Assembly: GCF_004123195.1 (NCBI RefSeq) | Contig: NZ_SDLI01000009.1 | Span: 124,001-188,000, forward strand | Reading direction: 5' to 3' | Length of the DNA stretch: 64,000 bases | Source: Ammoniphilus sp. CFH 90114 | GTDB lineage: Bacteria; Bacillota; Bacilli; Aneurinibacillales; RAOX-1 | Part shown: piece after piece, positions 1 to 7,668 of the stretch | How the letters are laid out: each line of letters starts with the position of its first letter | Position numbering within the stretch: the stretch's first letter is position 1 | Position numbers and translations under genes: made by a program | The notes under the pieces: generated by a model | Seen by the model: only the letters and a program-made list of their open reading frames with translations | Databases searched by the model: none | What the model was told of the DNA's origin: nothing

Positions 1-311
1 GCTAAGCGAACCGCTAAACTCTCTAAAGTAGAGAGGATCGTAAACACCTCAACAATCTCTTCAGTCGTCATCTTCGAGACCACCACACCTTTGCGAGGCA
101 TGGTCTTCACAAAACCAACGGATTCCAAACGGAACAAAGCTTCACGAATCGGAGTGCGACTAATGTTAAGCTTCTCAGCCAATTCTCTCTCCACAATTCG
201 ATCTCCGGATTTATATTCCCCTCTTAGGATCGCATTCTTAATGTACTCGAACACCTTATCTCTAATGGGGCTAATCTCACTATTCCATCCTTGATCTCCG
301 AATTCAGCCAT
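1..311 (-). CDS. GntR/FadR-type transcriptional regulator (C-terminus cut by window edge)
   Basis: The frame reads from ATG at 311 to the window edge, so only about 103 N-terminal residues are visible. They form a winged helix-turn-helix with the GntR signature around ELAEKLNISRTPIREALFRL, followed by the start of an FCD-type helical ligand domain. AGGAGGTG lies just upstream of the start. The protein closely resembles the second GntR regulator at 1171-1854, including the PRKGVVVS segment, so the two are paralogues. The position at the edge of a metabolic island with shared palindromic operators suggests it represses part of that island. The effector is unknown. Confidence 0.88.
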   Translation of the reverse strand, partial: MAEFGDQGWNSEISPIRDKVFEYIKNAILRGEYKSGDRIVERELAEKLNISRTPIREALFRLESVGFVKTMPRKGVVVSKMTTEEIVEVFTILSTLESLAVRL

Positions 312-371
312 TCCTTGTGCACCTCCTTTTTCTCTAATATGTTAACCTATTTAGAATGCATATTTAACTAA

Positions 372-390
372 ATTGTACTTTATATACAAT
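372..390. promoter_or_regulatory. Inverted repeat ATTGTA-N7-TACAAT upstream of the GntR gene
   Basis: A perfect 6-bp inverted repeat with a 7-bp spacer lies about 60 bp upstream of the regulator start at 311. It resembles operators of FadR-type GntR proteins in layout, but differs from the TTGGTATACCAA sites elsewhere in the island. It may be an autoregulatory site; this is inference from symmetry and position. Confidence 0.3.
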
Positions 391-401
391 AGAAGAGAAA
401 G

Positions 402-614
402 CTAAATTTTCGTATAAATATGCGTAATTTTCCGTTTATTACTCCTTACGGTTGTGATCACAGAGAATATATAGGGGATTTTCCTTACAGAAACGATGAT
501 GGCAAGGAAAATGGGAATCCATACGGCACGATGAAAGTCTCCACTATAAGCGATCCAGGTTAGAATCATGGTAGCCACCACGACTAATAAATCTTGGTTT
601 AATCTCGTATTCAT
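402..614 (-). CDS. Small membrane protein, unknown function
   Basis: A 70-residue protein with two hydrophobic segments (roughly residues 8-24 and 31-52) and a basic C-terminus, consistent with a two-pass inner-membrane protein. I chose the ATG at 614 rather than 626 because GGAG is correctly spaced before 614, whereas the first ATG sits directly on the Shine-Dalgarno bases. It is transcribed alone: a terminator for the preceding ferredoxin operon lies upstream, and a GGTATACAG operator-like site precedes it. I do not recognise a family. Shared regulation suggests an accessory role in transport or sensing for the island. Confidence 0.6.
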   Translation of the reverse strand: MNTRLNQDLLVVVATMILTWIAYSGDFHRAVWIPIFLAIIVSVRKIPYIFSVITTVRSNKRKITHIYTKI

Positions 615-644
615 TTCTTTCTCCATTCCTACACTATATGGTAT

Positions 645-671
645 TCGGTATACAGTACGCTCATGATTATA
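645..671 (-). promoter_or_regulatory. Predicted -10 box and GGTATACAG operator-like site
   Basis: On the minus strand TATAAT (666-671) is followed by a CTGTATACC half-palindrome at 647-655, related to the TTGGTATACCAA sites at 5929-5980, 8450, 8620 and 10119. As at those sites, the palindrome lies just downstream of the -10 box, a position suited to repression. No convincing -35 box was found. Confidence 0.4.
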
Positions 672-720
672 ACTGTAATTTTTAAAAATACCAGAAGTAA
701 AATGTTACAATTTCATGAAC

Positions 721-765
721 AAAAAAGAAGATATCCCAGAAAAACCGGAATATCTTCCTTTTTTG
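721..765 (-). terminator. Rho-independent terminator after the ferredoxin gene
   Basis: The arms GAAGATATCCCAG (727-739) and CCGGAATATCTTC (745-757) pair almost perfectly around a short loop and are flanked by T runs on both strands. It closes the minus-strand operon that starts at 5821. Confidence 0.85.
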
Positions 766-767
766 TT

Positions 768-1106
768 TTATTTAGATTCCCAATGCGCTTTTAGCTTCGC
801 ATTTTCTTTTACCTTAACATTTCCATCCCAAGTCACTTTAACGTCACCTGTAGCAAAGCTCATGCAAGCTAAACGATAACCGTTAGCTAATTGCTCTTCC
901 GTTAATCGATGAGTTTCGTGCTTACGAATTTTCGTAAGATTTTCTGCTCCTTCTTCCACGTGAATCTTACAAGTACCGCATAGTCCTCCTCCACACTTGT
1001 AAGGAAGTTCCGCGTTGTTACGAATCGCACTTGCAAGTAGGTTAGTTTCTACACCAGCTTCAAACTCTACTACTTTCCCGGATGTCTGAAATTGAATCTT
1101 TGCCAT
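768..1106 (-). CDS. Plant-type [2Fe-2S] ferredoxin
   Basis: A 112-residue protein with the plant-type cluster pattern C-x4-C-x2-C plus a distal cysteine (Cys38, Cys43, Cys46, Cys81; local context YKCGGGLCGTCK and RLACMS). This family carries single electrons to oxygenases and reductases. It is the last gene of the operon headed by the diiron oxidase at 5102-5821, so it is a reasonable electron donor for that enzyme. No ferredoxin reductase is encoded nearby, so a reductase elsewhere would have to reduce it. The family call is secure; the partner is inference. Confidence 0.93.
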   Translation of the reverse strand: MAKIQFQTSGKVVEFEAGVETNLLASAIRNNAELPYKCGGGLCGTCKIHVEEGAENLTKIRKHETHRLTEEQLANGYRLACMSFATGDVKVTWDGNVKVKENAKLKAHWESK

Positions 1107-1170
1107 AGTTGGCCCTCCCTTATATTGTGGTTTTATGATGGTACAGGTTTCTCTACTCCAAATTGTCTTT

Positions 1171-1854
1171 TTATTTTTTCTTTACTGAATCTATTGTGCG
1201 GATATAAGCTTTACGCGAATTCTCTATATGGTCTTGCGTCATTTTCATCGCTTTATCAATTTGACGTTCACTCATCGCTTGCAAGATATCTTTGTGTTCA
1301 TGGAGCGCTTCTCTCATTCGTCCAGGAACTTCGTATCCAATATGAGCGAAGGCTCGAATATAATCAACCAAATCACTTAACATTTCATATAATCGTGGAC
1401 TTTTGGCTGCTTTATATAAGAAGTTGTTAATTCTAATATGAAACTGAGAAATTTCCTCATCTTCGTTTCCAGCTAACAGACGATTGGTTTCTTCTATTAA
1501 TTCATCTAATTCCTTAGTCATAAATTCATCTAACCGTTCCGTTGCAAGTTGCACAGCCAGAACCTCTAAAGAAGACAGGATCGAAAATACTTCTAGTACT
1601 TGTTCAAGAGAGATCTGGGAAACGATGACTCCCTTTCTTGGAACAGTCGTTACAAAGCCTTGTGACTCTAAACGTAATAGGGCTTCTCGAATCGGTGTCC
1701 GGCTAATTTTTAATTTATCTGCTAGCTCTCGTTCAACTAACCTTTCCCCCGTCTTTAATTCACCCTTTAAGATTTCATTTTTTAAATACTGGTAGACCTT
1801 CTCGCGAATCGGTACCAGCTCTTCTACGACCCATTCATCTTTTTGTGAAAGCAT
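1171..1854 (-). CDS. GntR/FadR-family transcriptional regulator
   Basis: A complete 227-residue regulator. Residues about 12-75 form the GntR winged helix (LKISRTPIREALLRLES) and residues about 85-215 form an all-helical FCD-type ligand domain. It lies inside the operon, 26 bp after the CHR gene at 1881 and ahead of ferredoxin, with AGGGGGTGGGG as its ribosome site. FadR-type proteins usually bind short palindromes of the T-G-G-T/A-C-C-A kind, matching the TTGGTATACCAA sites in this island. It is therefore the best candidate for the local repressor, together with its paralogue at 1-311. The ligand is probably a pathway acid, but this is not shown. Confidence 0.92.
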   Translation of the reverse strand: MLSQKDEWVVEELVPIREKVYQYLKNEILKGELKTGERLVERELADKLKISRTPIREALLRLESQGFVTTVPRKGVIVSQISLEQVLEVFSILSSLEVLAVQLATERLDEFMTKELDELIEETNRLLAGNEDEEISQFHIRINNFLYKAAKSPRLYEMLSDLVDYIRAFAHIGYEVPGRMREALHEHKDILQAMSERQIDKAMKMTQDHIENSRKAYIRTIDSVKKK

Positions 1855-1880
1855 CTCCCCACCCCCTCTTTCTTTTTCTC

Positions 1881-2411
1881 TTAGCTTAGTAGAATCGCAC
1901 CATAAGCTAGGGATCCGGCAATAACGAAAGATGGATGGATCTTAATCAACTCCATGGCCACAAAGCTTCCGATCGCTAGAATCGCTGTATGAATCATGCC
2001 ACTATCATGAAATGCGTGGATAAAAAATTGGTAAGCTAATACTCCTAGTAAAACTGCAACTACCGGCTGTACAGATTTCGTCATTTCCTTTACATAAGGA
2101 GAATCCTTGAACAAAGCAACGAACTTAAAAAGGATAATCATAGCCATAGCGGAAGGAACGACCGTCGCAATTAAGGCAATGGCAGCTCCAAGTACTCCAC
2201 CCACTTGAAACCCTACGAAAGCAGCCATCTTAGTTGCAATAGGTCCAGGAAGGGCATTTCCAATCGCTAAGATGTCTCCAAACTCTTTTAACGTTAGCCA
2301 TCCGTAATGATCAACTACTTCAGCTTGAATGAGCGGGATGGATGGTGGGCCTCCGCCATAACCTAGTATATTGGAGATAAAAAAGGCCCAGAACAGTTGT
2401 AAGTATATCAT
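1881..2411 (-). CDS. CHR-family (chromate transporter-like) single-domain protein, second subunit
   Basis: A 176-residue membrane protein with one CHR domain, carrying the family motifs GYGGGPPSIPLIQAE and ALPGPIATKMAAF and about five hydrophobic segments. Short CHR proteins work in pairs with opposite topology; its start overlaps the stop of the partner at 2408-3004 by 4 bp (ATGA), which suggests translational coupling. CHR pairs export chromate in some bacteria, but most have no tested substrate. Placement inside a GntR-controlled operon between an HbpS-like gene and the regulator suggests a pathway-linked anion rather than chromate. Confidence 0.85.
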   Translation of the reverse strand: MIYLQLFWAFFISNILGYGGGPPSIPLIQAEVVDHYGWLTLKEFGDILAIGNALPGPIATKMAAFVGFQVGGVLGAAIALIATVVPSAMAMIILFKFVALFKDSPYVKEMTKSVQPVVAVLLGVLAYQFFIHAFHDSGMIHTAILAIGSFVAMELIKIHPSFVIAGSLAYGAILLS

Positions 2412-3004
2412 TTTTCAACACTCCGATTCGTCATGGAGTCTTGATGGCTCAAAGGTGCGGCGGCTCTAGATTTGGTATAGGTTTTTATAAATGCGAATGC
2501 AATGAATATAGCAATGATAATAGCAGGATGTATACCAATAAACTGAAGCGCCACAATGGATACGGCAATGGTTGCTATGCTCCCGGCCTTGCCCATCCCT
2601 TTCCATGTTTTTTGAAAAAATTGATATGCCATAACAGCGAGCATCATCCCGATTACAGGACCTACCGCCATAATCATTCCTTTTATAATCGCCGATTGCC
2701 CCATTGCATACAGCGAACCTAATAAGGCAATCATGGCTATAACTGTTGGAACGATATGAGATAATACGGCAACAGCCGCACCCATGTTTCCTTTTACACG
2801 ATATCCGATATAGGTTGCCATCTTCGTGGCAATTGGACCAGGAAGAGCATTGGCTAAAGCAAGAACGTCTCCGAACTCATCATCTGTCATCCACTTATAC
2901 TTATCTACCGCTTCATATCTAATTAAAGGGATGACGGAGGGACCTCCGCCATAACCCAATAATCCGGAGCGGCCAAAGCCAAGGAACAACTCTTTATAGG
3001 ACAT
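2408..3004 (-). CDS. CHR-family (chromate transporter-like) single-domain protein, first subunit
   Basis: A 198-residue, multi-pass membrane protein with the CHR motifs GYGGGPSVIPLIRYE and ALPGPIATKMATY. It is the partner of the overlapping gene at 1881-2411. The pair has the usual length of split, single-domain transporters rather than the fused ChrA protein of about 400 residues. It follows the HbpS-like gene by 36 bp in the same operon. The transported ion cannot be read from sequence. Confidence 0.85.
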   Translation of the reverse strand: MSYKELFLGFGRSGLLGYGGGPSVIPLIRYEAVDKYKWMTDDEFGDVLALANALPGPIATKMATYIGYRVKGNMGAAVAVLSHIVPTVIAMIALLGSLYAMGQSAIIKGMIMAVGPVIGMMLAVMAYQFFQKTWKGMGKAGSIATIAVSIVALQFIGIHPAIIIAIFIAFAFIKTYTKSRAAAPLSHQDSMTNRSVEK

Positions 3005-3040
3005 TTCCGACTCCTTCTTTCTTTTCCCGTATATTACACC

Positions 3041-3520
3041 TTAATACTTAAGGTTCGGTTCTGCCACTACATCGTAGCCATCTTTAGCTAAATATTCTTT
3101 AAGTGCTTGCAATGCAGCCACTCCAGCAGCTGTATCTTGTTCTCCGTTACCACCGCTCAAACCAACTCCGCCAATCACTTCACCATCTACAACAATGGGG
3201 AATCCACCAACGAAGATGGCAAACTTACCACCGAGCATATGCTGGATACCGAACGCTTCGTTTCCAGGTAGAGCAGGTCCGTTTGGCTCTGTATTAAAAA
3301 GATGGGTAGAACGCTTGTGTCCCGCAGCAGTGAAAGCTTTTGCAATCGCAATCTCAGGTCCTGTAATACGAGCGCCGTCCATTCTTTCTAGCGCAATGAC
3401 ATATCCTCCGTCATCAACGATACAAACCGTTTCTAATACACCAATTTCTTCAGACTTTTTAATTGCTGCTTCGATCATTAATTTTGCTTCTGCGCGTTCT
3501 AATTTAAGAGCCTTTTTCAT
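3041..3520 (-). CDS. HbpS/GlcG family protein
   Basis: A 159-residue protein of the GlcG/HbpS family, covering the whole domain (local motifs DDGGYVIALERMDGA, GNEAFGIQ and GGVGLSG). Family members bind haem or small ligands and often sit in catabolic operons for glycolate, diols or aromatics, where their role is unclear. No signal peptide is visible, so it is likely cytoplasmic. It lies 25 bp after the aldehyde dehydrogenase with an AGGAGGAT ribosome site. Association with a diiron oxidase raises the possibility of a cofactor-related or protective function, but that is speculation. Confidence 0.88.
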   Translation of the reverse strand: MKKALKLERAEAKLMIEAAIKKSEEIGVLETVCIVDDGGYVIALERMDGARITGPEIAIAKAFTAAGHKRSTHLFNTEPNGPALPGNEAFGIQHMLGGKFAIFVGGFPIVVDGEVIGGVGLSGGNGEQDTAAGVAALQALKEYLAKDGYDVVAEPNLKY

Positions 3521-3545
3521 TTAAATATCCTCCTATAGATCCCTA

Positions 3546-5009
3546 TTAATATCCAAAGTAAACGGTTTTGGTTTGTGTAAAGAACTCTAATCCAACTCGA
3601 CCGGACTCTCTGAAGGTTGAAGTACTAGATCTCTTTAATCCGCCGAATGGAGCATTAATCAAGTTTCCTGTTGTTGTACGGTTAATCTTCACCGTACCAG
3701 AATGGATGCCAGCAGCAAACTTCTGAGCAGTTGCAATACTGTTTGTAACAATCGCAGCGGACAATCCGTATTCTACGTCATTAGCAATCGCTAGAGCTTC
3801 CTCAAAACTGTCTACAGCGATTACGGCTACTACCGGTCCAAAGATCTCTTCTTGAGCAATCGTCATCTTAGGTGTTACACCAGTAAATACAGCTGGTCTT
3901 ACATAGTAACCGTTATCGAATTCTGCTCCAGAAAGACGCTCACCACCATAAACAAGAGTAGCTCCTTCTTTCTGTCCTACTTCAACATAATGAAGTACAT
4001 TTTTCATTTGCTTGGCATTCGCTAAAGGACCGATTTCCACTCCTTTGTCCATACCATTTCCAATCTTTAATCCTTTTGTCTTTTCAACGAGTTTACTTAC
4101 ATATTGATCATGAACAGATTTCATCACGATGACACGGCTTGTTCCTGTACATGCCTGACCTGTTAATTCAAATCCACCTTTAATGGTAAGTTCAACCGCT
4201 TTATCCACATCAGCATCATCCATCACGATAAGTGGGTTTTTACCACCAAGCTCCATTTGTGTGCGTGTTGTAAGAGCCACAGCCTTCTGAATGGACTCCC
4301 CTGCACCCGTGGAACCTGTAAAAGTCACTGCTTTCACAGCTGGATCAGTCAAAAGCGGACCGACTACTTGGGAAGCAGAACCTGTTACAAAATTGATAAC
4401 TCCTTTAGGAATACCTGCATCAACTAAAGCCTCAACCAGGCGCAGCCCGATAAGAGGAGTATCAGATGAAGGCTTGAATACGACTGTATTGCCTGTCATC
4501 AAAGCTGGGGCGATTTTTCGAGCGGCAATGGATATTGGGAAATTCCATGGGGTAATAACCGAGATAACCCCTAATGGTTCGCGTACCGTATAAATCTGAG
4601 CTGTTGGATCGTCAGATGGAAACGTTTCTCCCGTAAAGGTTAAAGCTTCGACTGCATAGAAGCGGAATGTAGCAGCGGATCGCATAATTTCCATACGACT
4701 TGCGCCAATAATCTTTCCTTCTTCACGAGTCAATTCTTCCGCATATTGATCTACTCTGCTTTCAAGGATATCAGCAGCTTTGTTCAAGAAATTAGCTCTG
4801 TTAGAAGGCGTTAATTTCGCCCAATCAGCGAAAGCTTGCTCCGCTGCTCTTACAGCATGAAATGCATCCTCTTCTGTAGAAGCTTGAAACTCTGCAACTA
4901 TATCATTGGTATCAGCTGGGTTTACACTTTGGAACGTTTTATTAGAACCAGATGCTACCCACTCGCCATTAATTAGGTTATTGAAAGTTTGGACTGTTGT
5001 TTTTAACAT
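3546..5009 (-). CDS. NAD(P)-dependent aldehyde dehydrogenase
   Basis: A full-length 487-residue aldehyde dehydrogenase. The catalytic set is present: Asn156 (TPWNF), Glu253 (MELGGKNP) and the nucleophile Cys287 (GQACTGTSR), plus cofactor motif FTGSTGAG. Overall style resembles the alpha-ketoglutaric semialdehyde dehydrogenase/YcbD group, but the aldehyde specificity cannot be fixed by eye. The gene follows the diiron oxidase in the operon, so it probably oxidises an aldehyde generated by that enzyme or by a nearby amidohydrolase step. The ribosome site GGAGAGGTGAGAG supports the ATG at 5009. Confidence 0.92.
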   Translation of the reverse strand: MLKTTVQTFNNLINGEWVASGSNKTFQSVNPADTNDIVAEFQASTEEDAFHAVRAAEQAFADWAKLTPSNRANFLNKAADILESRVDQYAEELTREEGKIIGASRMEIMRSAATFRFYAVEALTFTGETFPSDDPTAQIYTVREPLGVISVITPWNFPISIAARKIAPALMTGNTVVFKPSSDTPLIGLRLVEALVDAGIPKGVINFVTGSASQVVGPLLTDPAVKAVTFTGSTGAGESIQKAVALTTRTQMELGGKNPLIVMDDADVDKAVELTIKGGFELTGQACTGTSRVIVMKSVHDQYVSKLVEKTKGLKIGNGMDKGVEIGPLANAKQMKNVLHYVEVGQKEGATLVYGGERLSGAEFDNGYYVRPAVFTGVTPKMTIAQEEIFGPVVAVIAVDSFEEALAIANDVEYGLSAAIVTNSIATAQKFAAGIHSGTVKINRTTTGNLINAPFGGLKRSSTSTFRESGRVGLEFFTQTKTVYFGY

Positions 5010-5042
5010 TTTTCTCTCACCTCTCCAATCATACTTATTGGA

Positions 5043-5075
5043 ACGGCAGTTCCCTTACTACTAGGAAACTGCCGT
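5043..5075 (-). other. Intercistronic hairpin between oxidase and aldehyde dehydrogenase genes
   Basis: ACGGCAGTT (5043-5051) and AACTGCCGT (5067-5075) form a 9-bp stem. No T run follows on either strand, so it is unlikely to be a full terminator. It may set the relative stability of the two halves of the operon transcript. Confidence 0.5.
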
Positions 5076-5101
5076 ATAGGATCATTCTCTATTCTTATGA
5101 A

Positions 5102-5821
5102 TTAAGCGTTGATCTTCGCTTCGATTTCTTCCTTCATGGAATTATATAGACCTTCCATGTACATCCAACGCATTTTCGCACCAGTGCGAACGATTTCTAA
5201 ACAACGTTGTTGCATTTCAGGAGTTGTTGCATAGTCAAGAACGATTTGGTATCCGCGCTCACCGTGGATCTCGTCAGATACGATGTGAAGATCGAAGAAT
5301 TCAACTTCTTCATCAGTGAATCCGTACTTTTCTTTCAAAGGAGGAAGTTGCTTACGGTAGATTGCAGGTACTTGAGATTCTAATCCAACTACTAGAGCAG
5401 CAGTTGCTACTACGAAATTTTCTCTCATTGCTACAGCGTAGCACCAGCTTTGTAATCCAAGAGTAGTAGGAAGGATGTTGCTGATATCTGTTACACGCTC
5501 AGCTGTAGTTCCGCAAGCTTCTGCAAAACGAATCAACAAGTCTGTATGTCTGTCACCACCAAGCTCTTCTTCCCACATGTTTTGAAGGGTGAAGTCTTTG
5601 GCATCTGTATAAGCATCTGGAGTGCTAGCATAGATGTAAGCCAAGTAGTCTGCGAATGGTCCAACGTATGCGTAGTGGTTTTCAGCCCATAGTGCAAAAT
5701 GTTTGCGCTCTAGTAAACCTTCAGACCATGCTTTAGCAAATGGAGATACAGAAGAATGCTGTCCTTTGATCGCTTTCTCTAACTCTGCTCTGAAATCTTC
5801 GCGGTTTAATAATTCTGCCAT
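5102..5821 (-). CDS. Haem-oxygenase-like diiron oxidase/oxygenase (TenA/PqqC/CADD fold)
   Basis: A 239-residue all-helical protein of the TenA/PqqC superfamily. The residues that bind two metals in haem-oxygenase-like diiron enzymes such as CADD are all present with the right spacing: Glu85-x6-His92 (EELGGDRH), Glu148 (VGLES) and His179-x3-Asp183-x2-His186 (HIVSDEIH). Cofactorless PqqC and TenA enzymes lack this set, so a metal-dependent O2-activating enzyme is likely. Known relatives cut C-C bonds, hydroxylate nitrogen or act on themselves. It is the first gene of the operon, behind a strong promoter with tandem operators, and is followed by an aldehyde dehydrogenase and, at the end, a ferredoxin. 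The substrate is unknown. Confidence 0.88.
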   Translation of the reverse strand: MAELLNREDFRAELEKAIKGQHSSVSPFAKAWSEGLLERKHFALWAENHYAYVGPFADYLAYIYASTPDAYTDAKDFTLQNMWEEELGGDRHTDLLIRFAEACGTTAERVTDISNILPTTLGLQSWCYAVAMRENFVVATAALVVGLESQVPAIYRKQLPPLKEKYGFTDEEVEFFDLHIVSDEIHGERGYQIVLDYATTPEMQQRCLEIVRTGAKMRWMYMEGLYNSMKEEIEAKINA

Positions 5822-5920
5822 TGTTAATTCCTCCTTGAATGTGGGTTTTATCGTTTTTTTTGAGCTTGGTCCTGTTTTAGTATGACCAAGAGGAGCAAAC
5901 TTACTTAAAGGCTTTTTGTA

Positions 5921-5986
5921 TTTGGTGTTTGGTATACCAACTTGCCTTTTTTAGAAGAGCTTTGGTGTTTGGTATACCAAAGCTCT
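5921..5986 (-). promoter_or_regulatory. Tandem GntR-type operators TTGGTATACCAA
   Basis: The 20-bp sequence TTTGGTGTTTGGTATACCAA occurs twice, at 5921-5940 and 5961-5980, exactly 40 bp apart. Each copy contains the perfect palindrome TTGGTATACCAA (5929-5940, 5969-5980). The second copy also lies in a larger inverted repeat, AGAGCTTTGG (5956-5965) with CCAAAGCTCT (5977-5986). Both are downstream of the predicted -10 box at 5995-6000, an arrangement suited to repression. Spacing of about four helical turns would allow cooperative binding on one face. Confidence 0.72.
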
Positions 5987-5994
5987 TGTCTTAC

Positions 5995-6023
5995 ATACTA
6001 CAGGACGTTCACAAATCTGTCAA
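5995..6023 (-). promoter_or_regulatory. Sigma-A promoter of the diiron oxidase operon
   Basis: On the minus strand TTGACA (6018-6023) and TAGTAT (5995-6000) are separated by exactly 17 bp. Transcription would begin near 5988 and run into the operator palindromes before reaching the oxidase start at 5821. Confidence 0.75.
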
Positions 6024-6043
6024 TACTATTTTTAGAAAGTTTT

Positions 6044-7501
6044 TTACCATATCAATAGTGCAATTATTGTTGAAACTGTTAAACCTATAATAACTGGCAA
6101 GAAATTTTTACGGGCCAGATCAATCGCAGAAACTCCAGCGAATCCAGCAACAGCGACTAGAGAAGACCAAGCAATAAGAGTTCCTCCTCCTGTCCAGATT
6201 GCACCCATCTGTCCGATAGCGGCTAAAGTGGCAGGATCTAGTCCAACCCCTGGCCCCATTGCGCCAGCCAAACCACCAGTTAAAGGTAATCCAGAGAATC
6301 CAGAACCATCTAGACCTGTAATAATACCAATGATAAGGATACCAAAGGCAGTTAAGAACGCACTTTGTGGTACTAAACTCTGTGCGGAACTAATGATATC
6401 GAACAAAAACGCTGGCGCTGCTACTCCTTCTCCAACACCTAGGATTGTCCCAGCAAAATCACCACTTCCTAAGAAGAAGAACCCAGCAATCGGAACCACG
6501 GGTCCCATTGCCTTAAAGGCGAATACGAAACCATCGGTAATGTGGTCACCAATTTTATCTAAGGCATGAGCACGTCCAAATGCAACAGAAGCTAACACAA
6601 GAAGTACTGCTGCTACACCACCAATAAATGCAGCTCCGTCTCCACCTTCAAAACTACCCAAATTAGCGCCTTCTATTTTAGAGAAAGCCATCACAACAAC
6701 CACTGCCAGTAAGCTTGCAGGTACTAATACGGCAAAGAACTTACCCCAACGATCTAATACGGATTGATCCTCGGCACTCAAGACTTCACTAGCAGCCGCT
6801 ACTTCATGTTGAGCACTTTGTGTTCCGAGCGAAGTTAGTTCGTTTTCAATACTTCCATCATCTGACTTTCTCATCTTCTTAAACATCGTGAGGTACGCAA
6901 TACCAATAGCAGTCAATCCAGTAATTAAAGATAGTACCCATGCTTTGCTAGCTACCAAACTCGTTTCTACACCCGCAGCCTTTGCACTTAGCATCGGGGC
7001 GATCTGCATTACATAGTCAGAGGAAAGCGCCATCCCTTGTCCTGCTAAAGATATAGCTACTGCAGCTCCAATCGCTGGCAATCCTGCTTTAACTGCTGCA
7101 GGGATCAACAAGGCACCTATTAATGGAACAGCAGGCGTTGGCCAGAAGAAAAGAGAAATTGAGAATGTAACCGCAATCAAAACCCAGAAAGCCATATGAC
7201 CATTTACCATTACTTTTTGGATAGGTGCTATCATTCTTCGGTCAGATCCTAGATCTTTTAATGAATGAAGAAGTGCAACCATGAAGGTAATAATCAAGAA
7301 GATGCTAAAAAGCTCTTTTGCCGCAACTAGGTTCGCATTGAAGATCGCTTGAAGACCCCCGATAAAACTTCCGTTGTAAATCCATGCTACTAACAAAGTT
7401 CCTATCAAGGTAGGAAGTACTACTCCGCGTCGGAAGAGCATGGTTCCGATAACAATAAGGGTAACCAGCGCATACATCCAATGAGCTAATGTTAATGACA
7501 T
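6044..7501 (-). CDS. Multi-pass organic-acid permease, ion-transporter (GntP-like) type
   Basis: A 485-residue integral membrane protein with roughly 12 hydrophobic segments and a hydrophilic loop near residues 215-255. Two re-entrant-like glycine-rich stretches (around FFWPTPAVPLIGALL and GLDGSGFSGLPLTGG) resemble the paired discontinuous helices of gluconate and C4-dicarboxylate permeases. I assign it only to the ion-transporter superfamily. It lies between the operon promoter and the creatininase-like gene, and is likely the uptake system for the island's substrate or for a breakdown product. GAAGGTG precedes the ATG at 7501. Confidence 0.72.
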   Translation of the reverse strand: MSLTLAHWMYALVTLIVIGTMLFRRGVVLPTLIGTLLVAWIYNGSFIGGLQAIFNANLVAAKELFSIFLIITFMVALLHSLKDLGSDRRMIAPIQKVMVNGHMAFWVLIAVTFSISLFFWPTPAVPLIGALLIPAAVKAGLPAIGAAVAISLAGQGMALSSDYVMQIAPMLSAKAAGVETSLVASKAWVLSLITGLTAIGIAYLTMFKKMRKSDDGSIENELTSLGTQSAQHEVAAASEVLSAEDQSVLDRWGKFFAVLVPASLLAVVVVMAFSKIEGANLGSFEGGDGAAFIGGVAAVLLVLASVAFGRAHALDKIGDHITDGFVFAFKAMGPVVPIAGFFFLGSGDFAGTILGVGEGVAAPAFLFDIISSAQSLVPQSAFLTAFGILIIGIITGLDGSGFSGLPLTGGLAGAMGPGVGLDPATLAAIGQMGAIWTGGGTLIAWSSLVAVAGFAGVSAIDLARKNFLPVIIGLTVSTIIALLIW

Positions 7502-7598
7502 TCATAGCACCTTCTTTCAAAAGTATTGTAAATACAGGAGATAAACAAGTTTGTAAATGGTCTGATAATTTCAATTAAAAAAAGAAAAAGAAGAAGAA

Positions 7599-7612
7599 TG
7601 AAAACGCTTTAT
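7599..7612. promoter_or_regulatory. Possible CcpA catabolite-responsive element
   Basis: TGAAAACGCTTTAT matches the Bacillus cre consensus (TGWAANCGNTNWCA) at all but the last two positions and lies about 100 bp upstream of the permease start. It would connect the permease to carbon catabolite repression. A single short match of this kind can arise by chance. Confidence 0.35.
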
Positions 7613-7668
7613 TTGTTTTTGATTTTACTATGAATCACAAGCTTACAGCTAGTGGAAATAACTTGAAA

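Noticed and set aside
5956-5986. Rho-independent terminator after the permease gene
   Set aside because: The AGAGCTTTGG/CCAAAGCTCT stem lacks a T run in either direction and contains an operator palindrome; it is better read as a regulatory site.
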